A stretch of 64,000 bases of DNA. Source: Piromyces finnis (taxonomy: Eukaryota > Neocallimastigomycota > Neocallimastigomycetes > Neocallimastigales > Neocallimastigaceae). Below, one piece after another: positions 36,359 through 49,446 of this stretch; position 1 is the stretch's first letter, and every line of letters begins with the position of its first letter. The translations under genes were made by a program, and so were the position numbers. Where the stretch lies: the NCBI GenBank assembly GCA_002104945.1, contig MCFH01000034.1, positions 248,001 to 312,000 on the forward strand, written 5' to 3'. The notes below the pieces were generated by a model. That model did not search any database. It was not told the origin of the DNA and saw only the letters and a list, made by a program, of their open reading frames with translations.

Positions 36359-39300
36359 AGGCTTACCATTAAATATTATTAGATTCTTAAATATAAAATA
36401 TCTTTTTATTTATCTGAAACTTTTATTTTTTGAAATTGTTCATTATTTTATTTTATAATTTAACCTTAACCATAAATATTATTATTTTTATAAATAAAAA
36501 AGGAGACAAAGTTAAAATATTAATCAATAAGGTTTAAATTTATATTAATTTTTAATGTATATAAATGTAAATAAATTATGAAATTTTATGTAATTGTATA
36601 TAAATACTAATTTTTTTTTAATAATACTATTAGAGGCATATAGGAAGGATAATATTATGGTTAATTTCTTGGTAATATCTTAATAGTTACTCTATTATTA
36701 TTATTATATTATTATTAATTATTATTATTATTATTATTATTATTAATAATAATAATAATGTGGTGGTGTATATTTCATTACATTAAAATAATTAATCATC
36801 ATTCGTCTTTATTATATTTATGAAAATTAATAAAAATTTGAACTTTAGGATTGTTGTTACTCTATTTTATAATAAATATATATAATTAACTTTTATTGTT
36901 ACTATACCACTCTTTAACTCTATTCAATTCTTTTTTTATTTTATTATTTATAATTCATTTGAAATAATAAAAGGATGAAATTAAATTGATTGAATTTAAT
37001 ATACTATTAAATAATAATAATAATAATAATAATAAAAAGTGGTTGTTAAAATCATTTATACTCCCATAAAAAACCAATAAACCCTTTTTTTTTAAAAAAA
37101 AAAAAAACTATAAAATTATTATAGTTTATATACTTTGAATAAAAGAAATAAAAAAGTTGGATTTTTTTCTTTATAATACATAATGATATTCAAAAAAAAA
37201 AAATTCTAATTCCATTAATTTTATTGATTTTAAGTATGATTCTGGTCTATTGCTATTTAAAATTAAAACTTTATCACTTTTTTTTAAATGATTTTTTCTG
37301 ACAATTAATTTGTTGAGATTATCACTTCTTATTATTATAAAAAAAGTTTATATAAATTATTATCACTATAATTTTTATTGTTGTGCCGTTATTATTATTT
37401 TTTAATTAATCCTCTTGGATAATAATTAAAAATTCTCATACTAAAAAAAAAAACTAAATATTTTTTAATTATTGTTACTTTAAACAATTATAAGAAAAAA
37501 TAATAAACGGGAGGACTAACGAATAAAAGTAGTATTGAGGAGGAATTTTGAAGGGAAACTACAAAATAATATATAAATTAATATATTGTTGTTTAGGCAA
37601 AAAAATAAAACCACTGAAAGAAATTGTATTTTATTTATTTAATGAATAAATAAATAAATAAAAATATAAACTATAGAATATTAAGTGTCCCAAAGTTAAA
37701 GTATTTATAAAATATATAATTATTTTTATTGAGCTATAAATTTTAATTATTATTTCTTTTTTTTCTATATTTTATTATACTTTATTTTTTAGTTAATTAT
37801 GGGAGAAATAATTTAAAAAAAAGTTAAAAAATTTCAAAGCCATTTCCTATTATATTATAATAATAAATGATAAATTAAAAAAAATAAACTTTACTTTTTT
37901 ATGAATTTTTAAAGTTTTGTTTTTAAAACTATCTCGGTAGTGAAGTAGAAGTAAGGATTTCATTTATGATTTAAATGTTATAAAAACTAATATTTACACC
38001 ATAAATAAAGTTTTTTTATTATTTAATTATTACAAGTCTTTGGTAGGATGGATAATAAAGAATTGATTTTACTTTTTTTTTTATAAAGGAATAATTTATA
38101 TTTTTGTTGTTGTTATCTACCAATAAATTCTAAACTATTTTATTATTATTAATTCTATTGATTTATTTTTTAAAATGTTTTAATAATAAAAAATTTAATA
38201 TATTTAATGTTACACTAATATTTTCTAATAGAGTTTCACATATAGTTCAAGTCAATTGATTAATATATATTTTAATTACTCAAATGTTTTAAGATTTAAT
38301 TGATTTTCATTTATCAAAAGAATTTTTAATTTCACATCATTTTTTAATTATAAAAAACCAAACCCTTAGATTTGATAAAAAAAAAAAAAACATGAATCAA
38401 TTTCATATGAATAATTGCTATTATTAGTATAATGAATGAATGAATGAATGATGAATGACTAAGAAAATGCAGGTTAATAAATAAAGGCATAAATAATAGA
38501 AACAAAAAAAAAAAACTTTGTAAATAAAAGATTTATTTAAAGGTCTTTCAACTATGTTTTATGCTAAATTATATTACTTCAAAAAATATTTTTTGTTTGT
38601 TGTCAATAGTTTTGTAAACATGTTTATTTTATAAGCATTAATTCATATGAATAGACATTATATAAAAAAAAAGTACAATATTGTTTTCTGTTGATTAAAG
38701 AAAAATAAAAATACTAATTAGAGTTATTATTTTTATTGTGAAAACTCTTTTTTCTATTATTATTACTATTTAATATTTCAAGCTTAAAATTAATACTATT
38801 AGCCATTTTATTGCTGTTGATTTTTCTTTTTAATTTAAATTGAAAAATGAACATTTTCTATTTTTTTAAAAAAAAAAGATAAATGAAAATAAATGCATAC
38901 ACCGCAACCCGTTGAATTAAAATGCTGTTTTACCATATGGAATAATTTTTCCTACTTGTAAAAAAATCATTATCCATCCATATATATATATAACTATATT
39001 TTAGTAAATAATGAAATATAGATATAGGATTCAATATTATTATTATATATTTATATTATCTTTTTTTTTTTTTTATTTACCATAGAATAGCCATGAAATA
39101 ATGATTACTCATTGTCTGTTATTCAAGGTTGAATCACTAAATATATAATCTTTTGTATTTTCTATTTGTGATTATTGGCTTTTTTTGTATTATTAAAGTT
39201 TTTAAACTTTTTAATATAACCAAATATGTGTAATTTGTACTTTTTTTTTGTTTCCATTTTGCATTAATTTCTTTATCAAAAGATTTAGAGGAAAATAATT

Positions 39301-39647
39301 TTAAAAGTTTAATTATTATTATTTTTGTAATATCCAATCATATTATTTATTAATATTCTATTATGAATTTAATCTATTTTTTATTAAAATAGATTTTCAG
39401 AAAATAAATAAAATTGTGAAAGTTTAATAAATAACAAAAATGGATGAAAATACTAATGTAATACAAAATGTAAAAAAATGTAATTAATCCATTTTAATAT
39501 AATTAATTAATCTATTTTAAAATTAATTACTTTTTTAAATGTTTAAAAAAAAAAATAGGGATGCGATTCATATAGATAACTTGAAAAAAGCAAAACATTT
39601 TCATTATTATTACCTTTTTGTTGTTCTCATTGGTAATTATTCTTCGC
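36359..39647. other. Intergenic DNA, no gene seen
   Basis: AT-rich with short ATT/AAT arrays near 36700-36760 and 37010-37036. Small less AT-rich patches near 37508-37560 and 38893-38950 were examined; no coding frame or RNA gene could be recognised. Confidence 0.5.
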
Positions 39648-39797
39648 TTAAAGGTCCAAGGAAATTACTAGTGTTGATCGCTCGGCTTGGGAAAGAGGAT
39701 CGTTAAGAGCAAGAGGCCATTCCATATTAACCATGTCCGGAGGAGTGATTATGCCAAAGTCCTACTGATATGGCAATGCACAATAATGTACAATCAC
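39648..39797 (-). pseudogene. GC-richer decayed coding fragment, sugar-epimerase-like
   Basis: Minus-strand frame of 50 codons with one internal TAG (39762-39764) and a final TAA at 39648. The 37 residues after the TAG include GIITPPDMVNMEWPLALNDP and LSQAER. The spacing G-I-I...D...E-W-P...L-S resembles the tail of RmlC-type dTDP-4-dehydrorhamnose 3,5-epimerases; that is resemblance from memory, not a search. Codons are rich in C and G at third positions, unlike the resident genes, so the piece may derive from transferred bacterial DNA. An upstream exon with splice signals (TTTTTTTTTAG at about 39848, GAG/GTATAT at about 39816) does not join it in frame. It is therefore called a pseudogene. 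A non-coding RNA is the alternative. Confidence 0.35.
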
Positions 39798-40073
39798 TCA
39801 CTATATATATACCTCATGGAGTTAGTTGAAGATATATAGAATGTCTAAAAAAAAATTATTAGCTTTTTTTTTTAATGTATTTTTATTTATGATACTCTTT
39901 TTTTTAAATATTTAAATATATAAAAAATATTAAAAAAATTTAAAACTTTATGTAAATTTAATAGTATTTTTTTATTTTTACTTGTTTTTTATAACTAGTT
40001 ATTACTTATTATTTATTCTTGTAGATATAGTATTAAATTTTTAAATAATTTTTTATCTTTAGTACATTTACTC

Positions 40074-40117
<44 letters not shown>
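40074..40117. repeat. AAT trinucleotide microsatellite
   Basis: About 14 copies of AAT between spacer sequences. It would be intronic if the candidate exon at 40154-40218 is real. Confidence 0.9.
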
Positions 40118-40119
<2 letters not shown>

Positions 40120-40153
40120 AAAAAGGTTTTTTTTGAATAAAAAAAGCACATAC

Positions 40154-40218
40154 GATATTAGTAGTGGAGGTGTCTTGGAATGAACGTTTTCACTTTTATA
40201 ATCATTATTACGAGACAT
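40154..40218 (-). CDS. Candidate first exon (22 residues)
   Basis: ATG followed by a polar, non-repetitive reading (SRNNDYKSENVHSKTPPLLI) and a good donor, TC/GTATGT. The frame runs on only into poly-Leu. It points towards the decayed fragment at 39648-39797, but no in-frame continuation was found (joining to the acceptor near 39848 meets TGA after nine codons). It could be a relic first exon or chance. Confidence 0.2.
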
Positions 40219-41427
40219 TAATAAAAAAAAAAAAAAAAGGAAATATCTTATTTGAAAACATTTCATTATTTAATTATACCTATGTATATTTTAAAGAAAT
40301 ATAATAATTATTATAAACTATAAATACCTTTTTAATATTTGTAGATAATAAAATATTATGCATTTTACATATAAAATAAAATTTAAATATTTTTCAAGTG
40401 AAAAGGAATAATTTGTTGTTTTAAATATTTTATTATGTATATTTTTCATTTGTATATTAAGAATTTCATTTTTGAAATACTAAAAAAAAAAAAAAAAGGA
40501 ATAAAATGAAAAGTAGAATATTATAAGCTATCTAATAAATAAAAGAAAAAATTATATATATAAGTAATACAATGAATGAACTGAAACATGAAAAATGAAT
40601 AGAAAATTTTTTTTATCATTATTTTATTTTATTTAATTGTTATGTTTGAATTTGCTATATCAAAGGAACATTAATATGCTACCATTGAACTTTTATATAT
40701 ATATGTATTAATATTGATTAATTACGAATAAAATATTTTTTAGTCTCATTCAATTTCTCATTTTCCATTAAAATTTCCTTGGAATTTAGCTAATGGGAAA
40801 AAAAAAAAGTAGTTTATAAAAAAATTAATTTTGTTGCTTTTAAAGTATTTTTTAAATATAATATGATGATCATATGAATAAATGAAAATTTCACATAGTT
40901 TATTGTAATTTATTCATAATTATCTATAATGAAGTAATTAAAAAACTAGTAGTCAAAGAAAAAGGATTAAAAATTTAATATAAACTATAAACTTTTTTTT
41001 AAATTTCATTTTTTAAATTTATGAAATTGGTGTATTAAAAAAACAGAAATAAAGTATAATAAAATAATAAAATAATAATAAAATAATAATAAAATAATAA
41101 ATAAATAATATAATATACTAATATAAAAAAATATGAAAATAAATAAATAAATAAATAAAATAATAGTAATAAAAGTAAGTTATTTAATAAATTTCAATAA
41201 ATTTTAAAAGTATATTAAACATTTCAATAAAATTATACTTTTCCCTTTTTTTTTTTTTTTTTACTCACTTATTATTTTTAAATAAATGTTATCATTAATA
41301 ATAAGAATAAAATATCTCAATATCAAGAAAATACAAAGGAAATAAATAGATATACTTCTTTTCAATAGCCAATAATTTATTAATTCAAATTATAGTATTT
41401 TGAAGTCATTAACCTTTTTTTTAAAAC
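40219..41427. other. Spacer upstream of the AP-3 mu gene
   Basis: AT-rich, with AATAAATAA-type repeats at about 41056-41160 and A/T runs. It should contain the AP-3 mu promoter; no specific site recognised. Confidence 0.5.
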
Positions 41428-44400
41428 ATGTTTGATTCATTATTTATATTAAATAAACAAAGGTAAAACCATATAATAATAATAATAATAAAAATAATAA
41501 TAATAAAAATAATAATAATAATAAAAATAATAAAAATAATAAAAATAATAAAAATAATATAAAATATATAACAAAGAATAAAAAAAAAATAAAATAAAAT
41601 AAAATAAAAATTTAATTGAATTACTTGAAATTTCATGCAAAACTTTCCCTTTATAATTATCCATCCTTTTACAATGAAATACTTTAAATTATATGGTAAA
41701 ACAAAACTAAAAAAAAAAAAAAAAAAGGAGAAATGTTATCACCATTAATGCGCCATTTATTTTTGATAATTACAAATAATATATATTTAATGGAATATAA
41801 TATATATTTCAATTTTTTAAAATAATTTTCAAGTTTATTTTCAAAAATGTGCCTAATAATCAAAAATTAAGCTTCATCATATATACATTTGAAAATTAAA
41901 TTTAATCACTTTGATATCTTTAATGAATGAATAATTATAAATTATACACTTTAAATCTCTAGAGTTTATTAATACAAAATTATGATAATTAGAAGCTTTT
42001 TTTTTTTTTTTTTTTTTATAATATTATTTTATAATATAAATAAAACAATATGATTAATAAAATATTATCATTATATATCATTATCTTCATAGACGAGTTA
42101 TAATAGAAAAACATTGGAAATCTATTATTAGTTCTTCAATTTTATATGATTTTAATGAAAAAGCTGATGCTGAAAAAGATAATAATATAATACCGTTCAC
42201 TCCATTACTTAATGGAAAATATTATGCTGCCCATATTCTTAGAAATGATGTTTATCTTGTTGCTATATTAAAAAATGAAGGTTTTTTTTTATATATATAC
42301 ATTCTATCAAAATGAAAATTTTATTATAAGCACTTTTGAATGTTTCTAACTTTATTTTAAATTATTATTATAATAAATATATTATAAATGTATACCAATT
42401 TTTATATTCTTATATTTTTATTTTATTTTTTTTTTAAAAAAAAATTATGTAAAAAGTTTTATCTATAATGGTGATAGAGTTTTTAGAACATATTTATAGA
42501 ACATTAAAGACTTATTTCAATGGATTTAATGAAAATATTATCAAAGAAAATTTTATTACTATTTATCAAGTAATAATTTATATTTTTTATATTAATACAA
42601 AAAAAAAGTTAAATCAAAATTTCAATTTATATATAAATAATTACTTTTGAATAACAGCAGCAGCAGCAACAACAACAATAACAATTTATTAATGTTTCAT
42701 TTACTATTATATTTTCTAAATAGATATTAGAAGAAATGGTGGATAATGGTGATCCATCATTAACAGAAATTAGTATGTTAAAAAGTATTATACCACCACC
42801 AACTATATTAACTAAAGTGATGAACAGTGTACAAATTCCAAAAACGTATGCCGATCTTTTTATCTTTTAAAAAAAAAAAAACATACATAATTTTAATATA
42901 CTAAATAGTTATTTTGATAGATCCATCGAATCCAAAAAATTGATATATATTTTTTATGGAATTAAATTTTAAAATAAACGTATTTTTTTTTTTTATATGG
43001 ATGAAAAAAAAAAAAAAAGTCTAATAACAGGTAAAACATCATTAACTCCATCAAAAATACCATGGAGAAGAGAAGGTATCAAATATGGTGGTAATGAAAT
43101 ATTTATTGATTTAAATGAAGAAATAAATATTATACAGGATTGGTAATTTCTTTTTGATAATAATAATAAAAATAGTATTTACTTTGTTGATTGTTATTTC
43201 TTCTTTCTTCCCTTTTTCCTCTTTTTTCTCTATTTTTATTTTTTAAAAAAAATTATATTTTAATATAACTATTTTTTTCTATCTATATCTATTTATCTAT
43301 AAACTAATAGTTGTACAGATACTATCACAAGAGGTTTTATCAAAGGAACTTTACATTGTGATTCTAAGCTTTCAGGTAATATTTTTTTGAATTAAAATTA
43401 TTTTCATATATATATATAAAGAGAAATTAATAATTTATAAATTTTATAATTTTATTTAAATTATTAGGTATGCCAGAGATTAGATTAACATTAAAAAATT
43501 CCAGAGTATTAGAAGATCAAACTTCTTGTTTCCATCCTTGTGTAAGGTATGCGAAATTCTTAAAAGACAGAGTACTTTCCTTTATTCCACCAGATGGTCG
43601 TTTTAAACTTATGGAATATACGTAAGTATTAATTTTTTATATTATAGTATTATAATCCTCAGTAGCTTTTTTTTTTTTTTTTTCTTTTTTTCTTTTTATA
43701 ACTAACATTTGATATTCTTTATTATTTTTTATTTTAACATGTAACTTTTTAGTTTAGATATTGCTCCTAATCAAAACTTACCTATATATATTAAACCACA
43801 ATATATTGTACGAAATGGTGAAGGAAAACTTGATGTATCTGTTACAGTTAGAAAAACAAGTGGAAAATCTGTTGAAGATTTAGTTATTAATATTGCATTC
43901 CCAAATAAGATTCAAAATCTTAAAGTTAAAAGTATTACCGGTGTAAATAGATTTGATCAGGAAGGAAAAGTATGTTTATATTTATACAGTATAACTTTAT
44001 TTTTTAATATCAATAAATTGACATAATTATTTTTTATAATGTAGAAGGTTTCATGGAATATTGGTAATGTTGCTGCTAGTCCAGCATCTCAAGTTTTCTA
44101 TTTAAATGCATCATTTACTAACCCAGATAAGTAAGTATATCTATATTTATAATTTAAAAAGAAAAAATATGTATATGGAAGACCCTTTTTTAAATTAATA
44201 TATAAATATATTATAATATCAGTGCCGATTTAAATGAATTTGAAAAATATATTACTGCTAATTTCAAAATAAATATGTATACTTTCTCTGGATTAAAGGT
44301 TGATTCTCTTAATATCGTTGAAGGTTATACAGCGTATAAAGTAAATATTAGAAAATATGTATAAGAAAAATGAATTCCTTTATATTTTAAATATATTCTT

Positions 44401-44478
44401 ACCTATCAATATATATATATATATCATTAGGGATTCCGTTCAGTTTCTCGTGCTGGACAATATGTTCTTAGACTTTAG
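41428..44478 (+). CDS. AP-3 adaptor complex mu subunit
   Basis: Eleven exons: 41428-41462, 42093-42280, 42457-42569, 42724-42845, 43020-43142, 43311-43375, 43468-43621, 43753-43969, 44045-44130, 44223-44340 and 44431-44478, joining to 422 residues (human AP3M1 is about 418). The short first exon MFDSLFILNKQ gives the longin-type start; EKHWKS, VIEFLEH and LEEMVDNG follow. The mu homology domain begins around IPWRREGIKYGGNE, with LSFIPPDGRFKLMEYT and the end AGQYVLRL. These landmarks favour mu-3 over mu-1/2. AP-3 sorts cargo from Golgi/endosomes to vacuole or lysosome; the mu subunit reads tyrosine-based signals. Intron 1 (630 bp) carries AAT/AAAAT arrays. Intron 2 starts with GTTTTT, a poor donor, but the join restores the expected family sequence exactly. 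Confidence 0.93.
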
Positions 44479-45089
44479 CAAAATATTAAATTAGTTTATT
44501 TTATATACTTAACAAAAAAAAAACTATTTATATATATTTATAGAAATTTTATTATTCTTTTTTTTTAAAATATAAATACGACAACAATAGTTTAATTCTT
44601 AAGTAATGAGTATTTTGAGTAACAAAAAAAAAAAAAAAAAAAAAAAAGAAAAAAAAATAATTATAAAATAAAATAAAATAAATAAATAAATAGAAATAAT
44701 AAGAATTAAATATAAAAGAAAATACGTATTTATAAATGTTTATATAATAGTATTGTTTTTCATGAATATTTTATTGTTTTTAATAAATACAGATATATAT
44801 TATTTGATACATTTCATTTTTATTTATATATATAATAATGTTTAGTATTTTTTAGAGATAGTAATTAAAAAAAAAATAAAATAAAATAAAATAAATATAA
44901 TTAATAGAAAGTACAAAAACGATTAATTATTACTATTGATAAATATTTAAATAGCAAAAAAATAATTTTTTAAGAAAAGAAAATTAAAAAAAAAAAAAAA
45001 GAGAAAAAATAAAACTTAAAAATATATTTATAGTTTTCTATATATATATAAAATTACAAAATTTTTAGATTCAATATTTTTATATTATT
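44479..45089. other. Convergent spacer
   Basis: Between the stops of the AP-3 mu and Ral genes; A/T runs only, presumably both 3' UTRs. Confidence 0.6.
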
Positions 45090-45689
45090 TTATAAAATAA
45101 CACAACAATTCTTTTGATTTTCATTTTTTGTTGATTTTGATTTATTTGCAGATTGTTTTTGTTGTTGAATAAGTCGTATAATCATAGCATAACATTCATT
45201 TACATTACTTGGAGTTTTAGCACTAGTTTCAATATATTGACAATTCCATTCTGCAGCTAAAGCTTCCGCTTCACGAGTAGATACTTTACGAAGATGAGCT
45301 AAATCACATTTATTACCTACTAGGAGTAATGGAATATCTTCATTATCCAATATACGGCAAATTTGGTCTCTAAATTCTTGAGATTGAGCAAAACTTTCTG
45401 CTTCTGTAATAGAAAATACACACATAAATCCTTCTCCTGAACGATAATAATTATCTCGTATAGCAGCATATTCCTCTTGTCCAGCTGTATCTAAAATATC
45501 AATAAAGCATTCCTCACCATCATTAACAACCTTCTTACGATAAGAATCTGCTTTTGTTGGATCATATTCTTCAATAAAATCTCCATACATATATTGAAGG
45601 GTTAGAGCACTTTTACCTACACCACCTGCACCTACCATAATAATTTTATGAATCGGTGTGGTGGTGGCTTGAGTCTTTTTCTTTCCCAT
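45090..45689 (-). CDS. Ral-type small GTPase of the Ras family
   Basis: Single exon, 199 residues. P-loop [10 protein letters not shown] near 21-30; effector loop [12 protein letters not shown], the hallmark of Ral rather than Ras or Rap; switch [24 protein letters not shown], again Ral-like; NKCD and ETSAK guanine motifs. The C-terminus NCCVIL is a CAAX box ending in Leu, so geranylgeranylation and membrane attachment are expected, with the neighbouring Cys and Lys-rich tail helping. In animals Ral drives exocyst-dependent secretion; the same role here is inferred. Ral is missing from yeasts but occurs in early-diverging fungi, which supports the assignment of the organism. A glutamate replaces the usual aspartate after DTAGQE. 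Upstream sequence is shared with the divergent cyclophilin gene. Confidence 0.92.
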   Translation of the reverse strand: MGKKKTQATTTPIHKIIMVGAGGVGKSALTLQYMYGDFIEEYDPTKADSYRKKVVNDGEECFIDILDTAGQEEYAAIRDNYYRSGEGFMCVFSITEAESFAQSQEFRDQICRILDNEDIPLLLVGNKCDLAHLRKVSTREAEALAAEWNCQYIETSAKTPSNVNECYAMIIRLIQQQKQSANKSKSTKNENQKNCCVIL

Positions 45690-48600
45690 GGTTATACTGA
45701 ATATTTATATTAAACTTTTTTTTTTTTTTTTTCCTCTACAATATAAAATCCAAATAATGAATGATTATTATTATTATTTTTTTTTTTTTCGAAAATTATT
45801 GTTGAATTTATGGTTTTTATTATTAAAAATAATAATGAATAAGAAAATATTATCATATAAAAGTCATGAAATTCAAATTATGTTGATTTAGTGATTTATT
45901 GAATTAAATATATATATAATAAAAAAAAAAAAAAAAAAAATAGAAATGTACATTCAAAAGTTAGTTCAATGTTTTTTTTTTTTTTTTTTAAATATATATA
46001 TATATATATATAAAAGGAATTAATAAATATATATATTTCTCGTAATAGATATATTATATTTTATTTTATGATATTCTTATATTTAGTTATAAAATTAAAT
46101 GTTAATATTTTGTTTAATTATTATATCAACTATTGAAATATTGAATTTAGTATAAATTATATAAAATATTAAATTGCTTTTTCTTTTTTTCTTTTTTTAT
46201 TTTATTTTTGTTTTATTTTCATTTTACTTTAACTTTTCTTTCTTTATATAATAACTTATATTGCTTTATATATGTATCATCCATAAAAGTAAAATATATA
46301 TTATTAATTAAATATTATAAATTTATATTACTTTTTTTTTTTTCTTCTCTATGTATTTGTCGTACCAAAAATATAAAGAAATAGAAAAAGTCTTTTTAAT
46401 AGTGATTATGTATTTTTTTTTTATTTTATTCTTTTATTTTAATATTTTATAATTATACTATTACTCTATAATTATTTTTAATTTGGTATCGACACTTTTT
46501 TTTTTCTGTATATAATAAAATTTTAGAATTATATATTTTTAAATTATTTTTATTTTTATTCTATTTAAAGTTTTATAATGATACACATACACATATATAT
46601 TTAAAATATTTTAATATTATTCAAATAGACTTTTTTTTTTAATCTTATAATTTTAACTTTTTTTTTTCTTTCACATTTGTTAAAGAAGTCATTATCACAT
46701 TCCCTTCTTTTTATATTTATTTATCAAATATTTTATATAATAAAAACTTTTTAATATTTCTATCAAAAACATTAATATTCTCAGGCTTTTTAATTATCTT
46801 AGTAATAGTATTAAGACCTAGTTTTTTATATATTATATTAATTCTTTTTTCTTTTTTTCATTTTTTTTTTTTTTTTTTTCAATTGTATCCATTTATCTTT
46901 TAATTTCATCTCCCATATCAATGTTTCAATTATGGATTATACTTTAATAATTTAATGGAATCATTTTCTTTAATAAATTTTGTTTTAAATATTAAAATAT
47001 AATAAAAAAAATAAAAATAGTTTAAATAGTTGAATGTTAATTTGAATTGTTTGAAATAATAATAATTCTTTTTTTTTTTTGTAATAATAATTACAATTAT
47101 TCTTTTAATTACTTTTTTTTCTTTTAATAATATTATTTATTACATTCTTTTCTTTTTCATCATTATTATTATGGCCTATTGAATATTTTAAATTTTATTA
47201 ATAAAAATTAATTTTAATTTATTTAAAAGAGTAAAGACCTAATTATTATGGTATAGATTAATGAATTAAATTTAAAGGATAAAGGTATTATTCATAATAT
47301 TTTCCTGTTTCTTTTCCTTTTTTTTTATTTCTTTATTGTAGGTTTAAAGCTTAGTTTATAAAATATAAATAAATAAAATACTATAACCTTTTCCTTTACT
47401 TTTTTTTTTAAAAAATATAATAAATATATTAATAATGTACAGTATTGATGCTATATTTCTTTTTATATATATATTCTTTAATAATAGCAACCAAATTATT
47501 TAATTAAAAGTATTAATAATATTATAAAATTATAAATAAAAGCATTCAATTCTGTTATATATTCTTCTATTTCCTTTTCTTTCCTATTTTCCTTTGTTTT
47601 TCTTTTTTAAAAATATTTGATAATTAATTTTTTAATATATAAATTAAAAATTAAAAAATTTTATGTTGTACTACTTGAGAATGAATGATAATATATAAAA
47701 TTGTTATTATTATTATTTTTTTTTTTGGTTCAAACTTTGTTAAATTAAAGGAAAATTAAAAAAAAAGAAAAGAATTTTAAATTTAACAAAATATAAAATA
47801 GAAGGTATTATTCACTTTTATATATGAAAGAATACTTGTTATAAAATATATGAAAATTCAAATAATATATAAATTCAAAGAATTATAATATAAATTGGTT
47901 TAGGATTTCAGTGTCAATTTATAAAATTTCATGTAAAAAATAAAAATTACAAAACTTTATTTTTTGAAATTAAAAAATAACTTTATTGAAAAACAGCTTA
48001 CGGTGAAGTTTCTCCTCTCTTTTGAAGAATACAATAATTAATATTGCTACAACGCTTTTTTTTTTTTTTTTTTTTTTAGCAATAAAATATAAAATATAGA
48101 AATTTACATAATTTGAAATTTTTAAATAATTAAAGTTTAATTCTACATCAGATGTTATAAATAAAATCACATCATATTATCATTCACCTTTTATTATTAT
48201 TATTATTTTAGTTCTTCAATTTTATAATTATTTATGAATTATAATTCAATAAAAATCATTCAATTTATTATACCACAAACAATATCTTTTTAAAATCAAT
48301 TTCATTTTAATTTCATTTAATTATGAATTAAGAATTTTAAATTTAAAAATTAAATTTTTAATTTGGCAACAGTTACATTGCATTGCTAAATAAAATTAAC
48401 ACATTCAGATATCATATAATATAATCACTCACCACACAAAAAGATGATAATTGATATTATTAAAACATTAATCTTAAACAATGAAAATGTATAATTAAAA
48501 AAAAAAATAAATTATTATTATTGGATTGAAATTTAAAATTAAATGAAAATTATTTAAAAATCACCAATTCTTTTTCATTTAATATATATATATATTTGAA

Positions 48601-48750
48601 TACAACAAAAAGAAATATTTATTTTTATAAAATATGGAAATGAATTTTTATATATTTCATTAATTTTTCTTTGAAAATTAATCTTTTCATATTTATATAA
48701 CTTTTTTTTGAATTGTATTTTAGTACTATTAAAGATCTAAATTTAATATT
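45690..48750. other. Divergent intergenic region
   Basis: Three kilobases between the divergent Ral and RRM-cyclophilin genes, all AT-rich with long T and TA runs. No credible frame (those at 45688-45891 and 47970-48170 are homopolymer artefacts). Both promoters must lie here. Confidence 0.55.
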
Positions 48751-49367
48751 ATGTCAGAAGCAAAAACAACTATTTATGTTGGTAAGTGGTTTATTTATTT
48801 ATTATTATTATATATTATATTTATGAATTTCTTTTCTTTTTTTTTTTTTTAGTTATTAAACTATACAATATATATATATATTTTAAAAAGGTAATCTTGA
48901 TGAACAAGTTACCAAAGAAGTATTACATGCTGCTTTTTTACCATTTGGTGAAATTGTAGATATTCAACTTCCACCTGATCCTTCATCTCGTAAATATACT
49001 ATGAAATAAAGAATTTTTATTTTTAAAGTATAATAATATTGTTTTATTATAATAAATAGTAATAGTATTATTATTGAAATGTATTCATATAAAGATGCTC
49101 AACACAGAGGATTTGCTTTTATTGAATTTGAAGAAGAAGAAGATACCCTAGCTGCTATTGATAATATGCATTTATCAGAATTATTTGGAAGAGTTATAAA
49201 GGTTAATTTAACTAAACCAACTAAATTAAGAGAAAATATGAATAAGCCAAGTAATTATTCTTATTTTAAAAATTTTATTACTATATCATTAGTTTTAAAA
49301 TTAAAATAATAATTATTTTATCTATCTAATAAAATGTATAATTTATTAATTATATTTTTCAATTTTA

Positions 49368-49446
<79 letters not shown>

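Noticed and set aside
39660-39710. U2 snRNA (GATCGCTCGGCTT looked similar to the U2 5' end)
   Set aside because: The branch-site pairing sequence GTAGTA and the Sm site are absent.
41421-41664. Minus-strand Phe/Ile/Tyr-rich ORFs
   Set aside because: They lie over AAT/AAAAT repeats in intron 1 of the AP-3 mu gene on the other strand.
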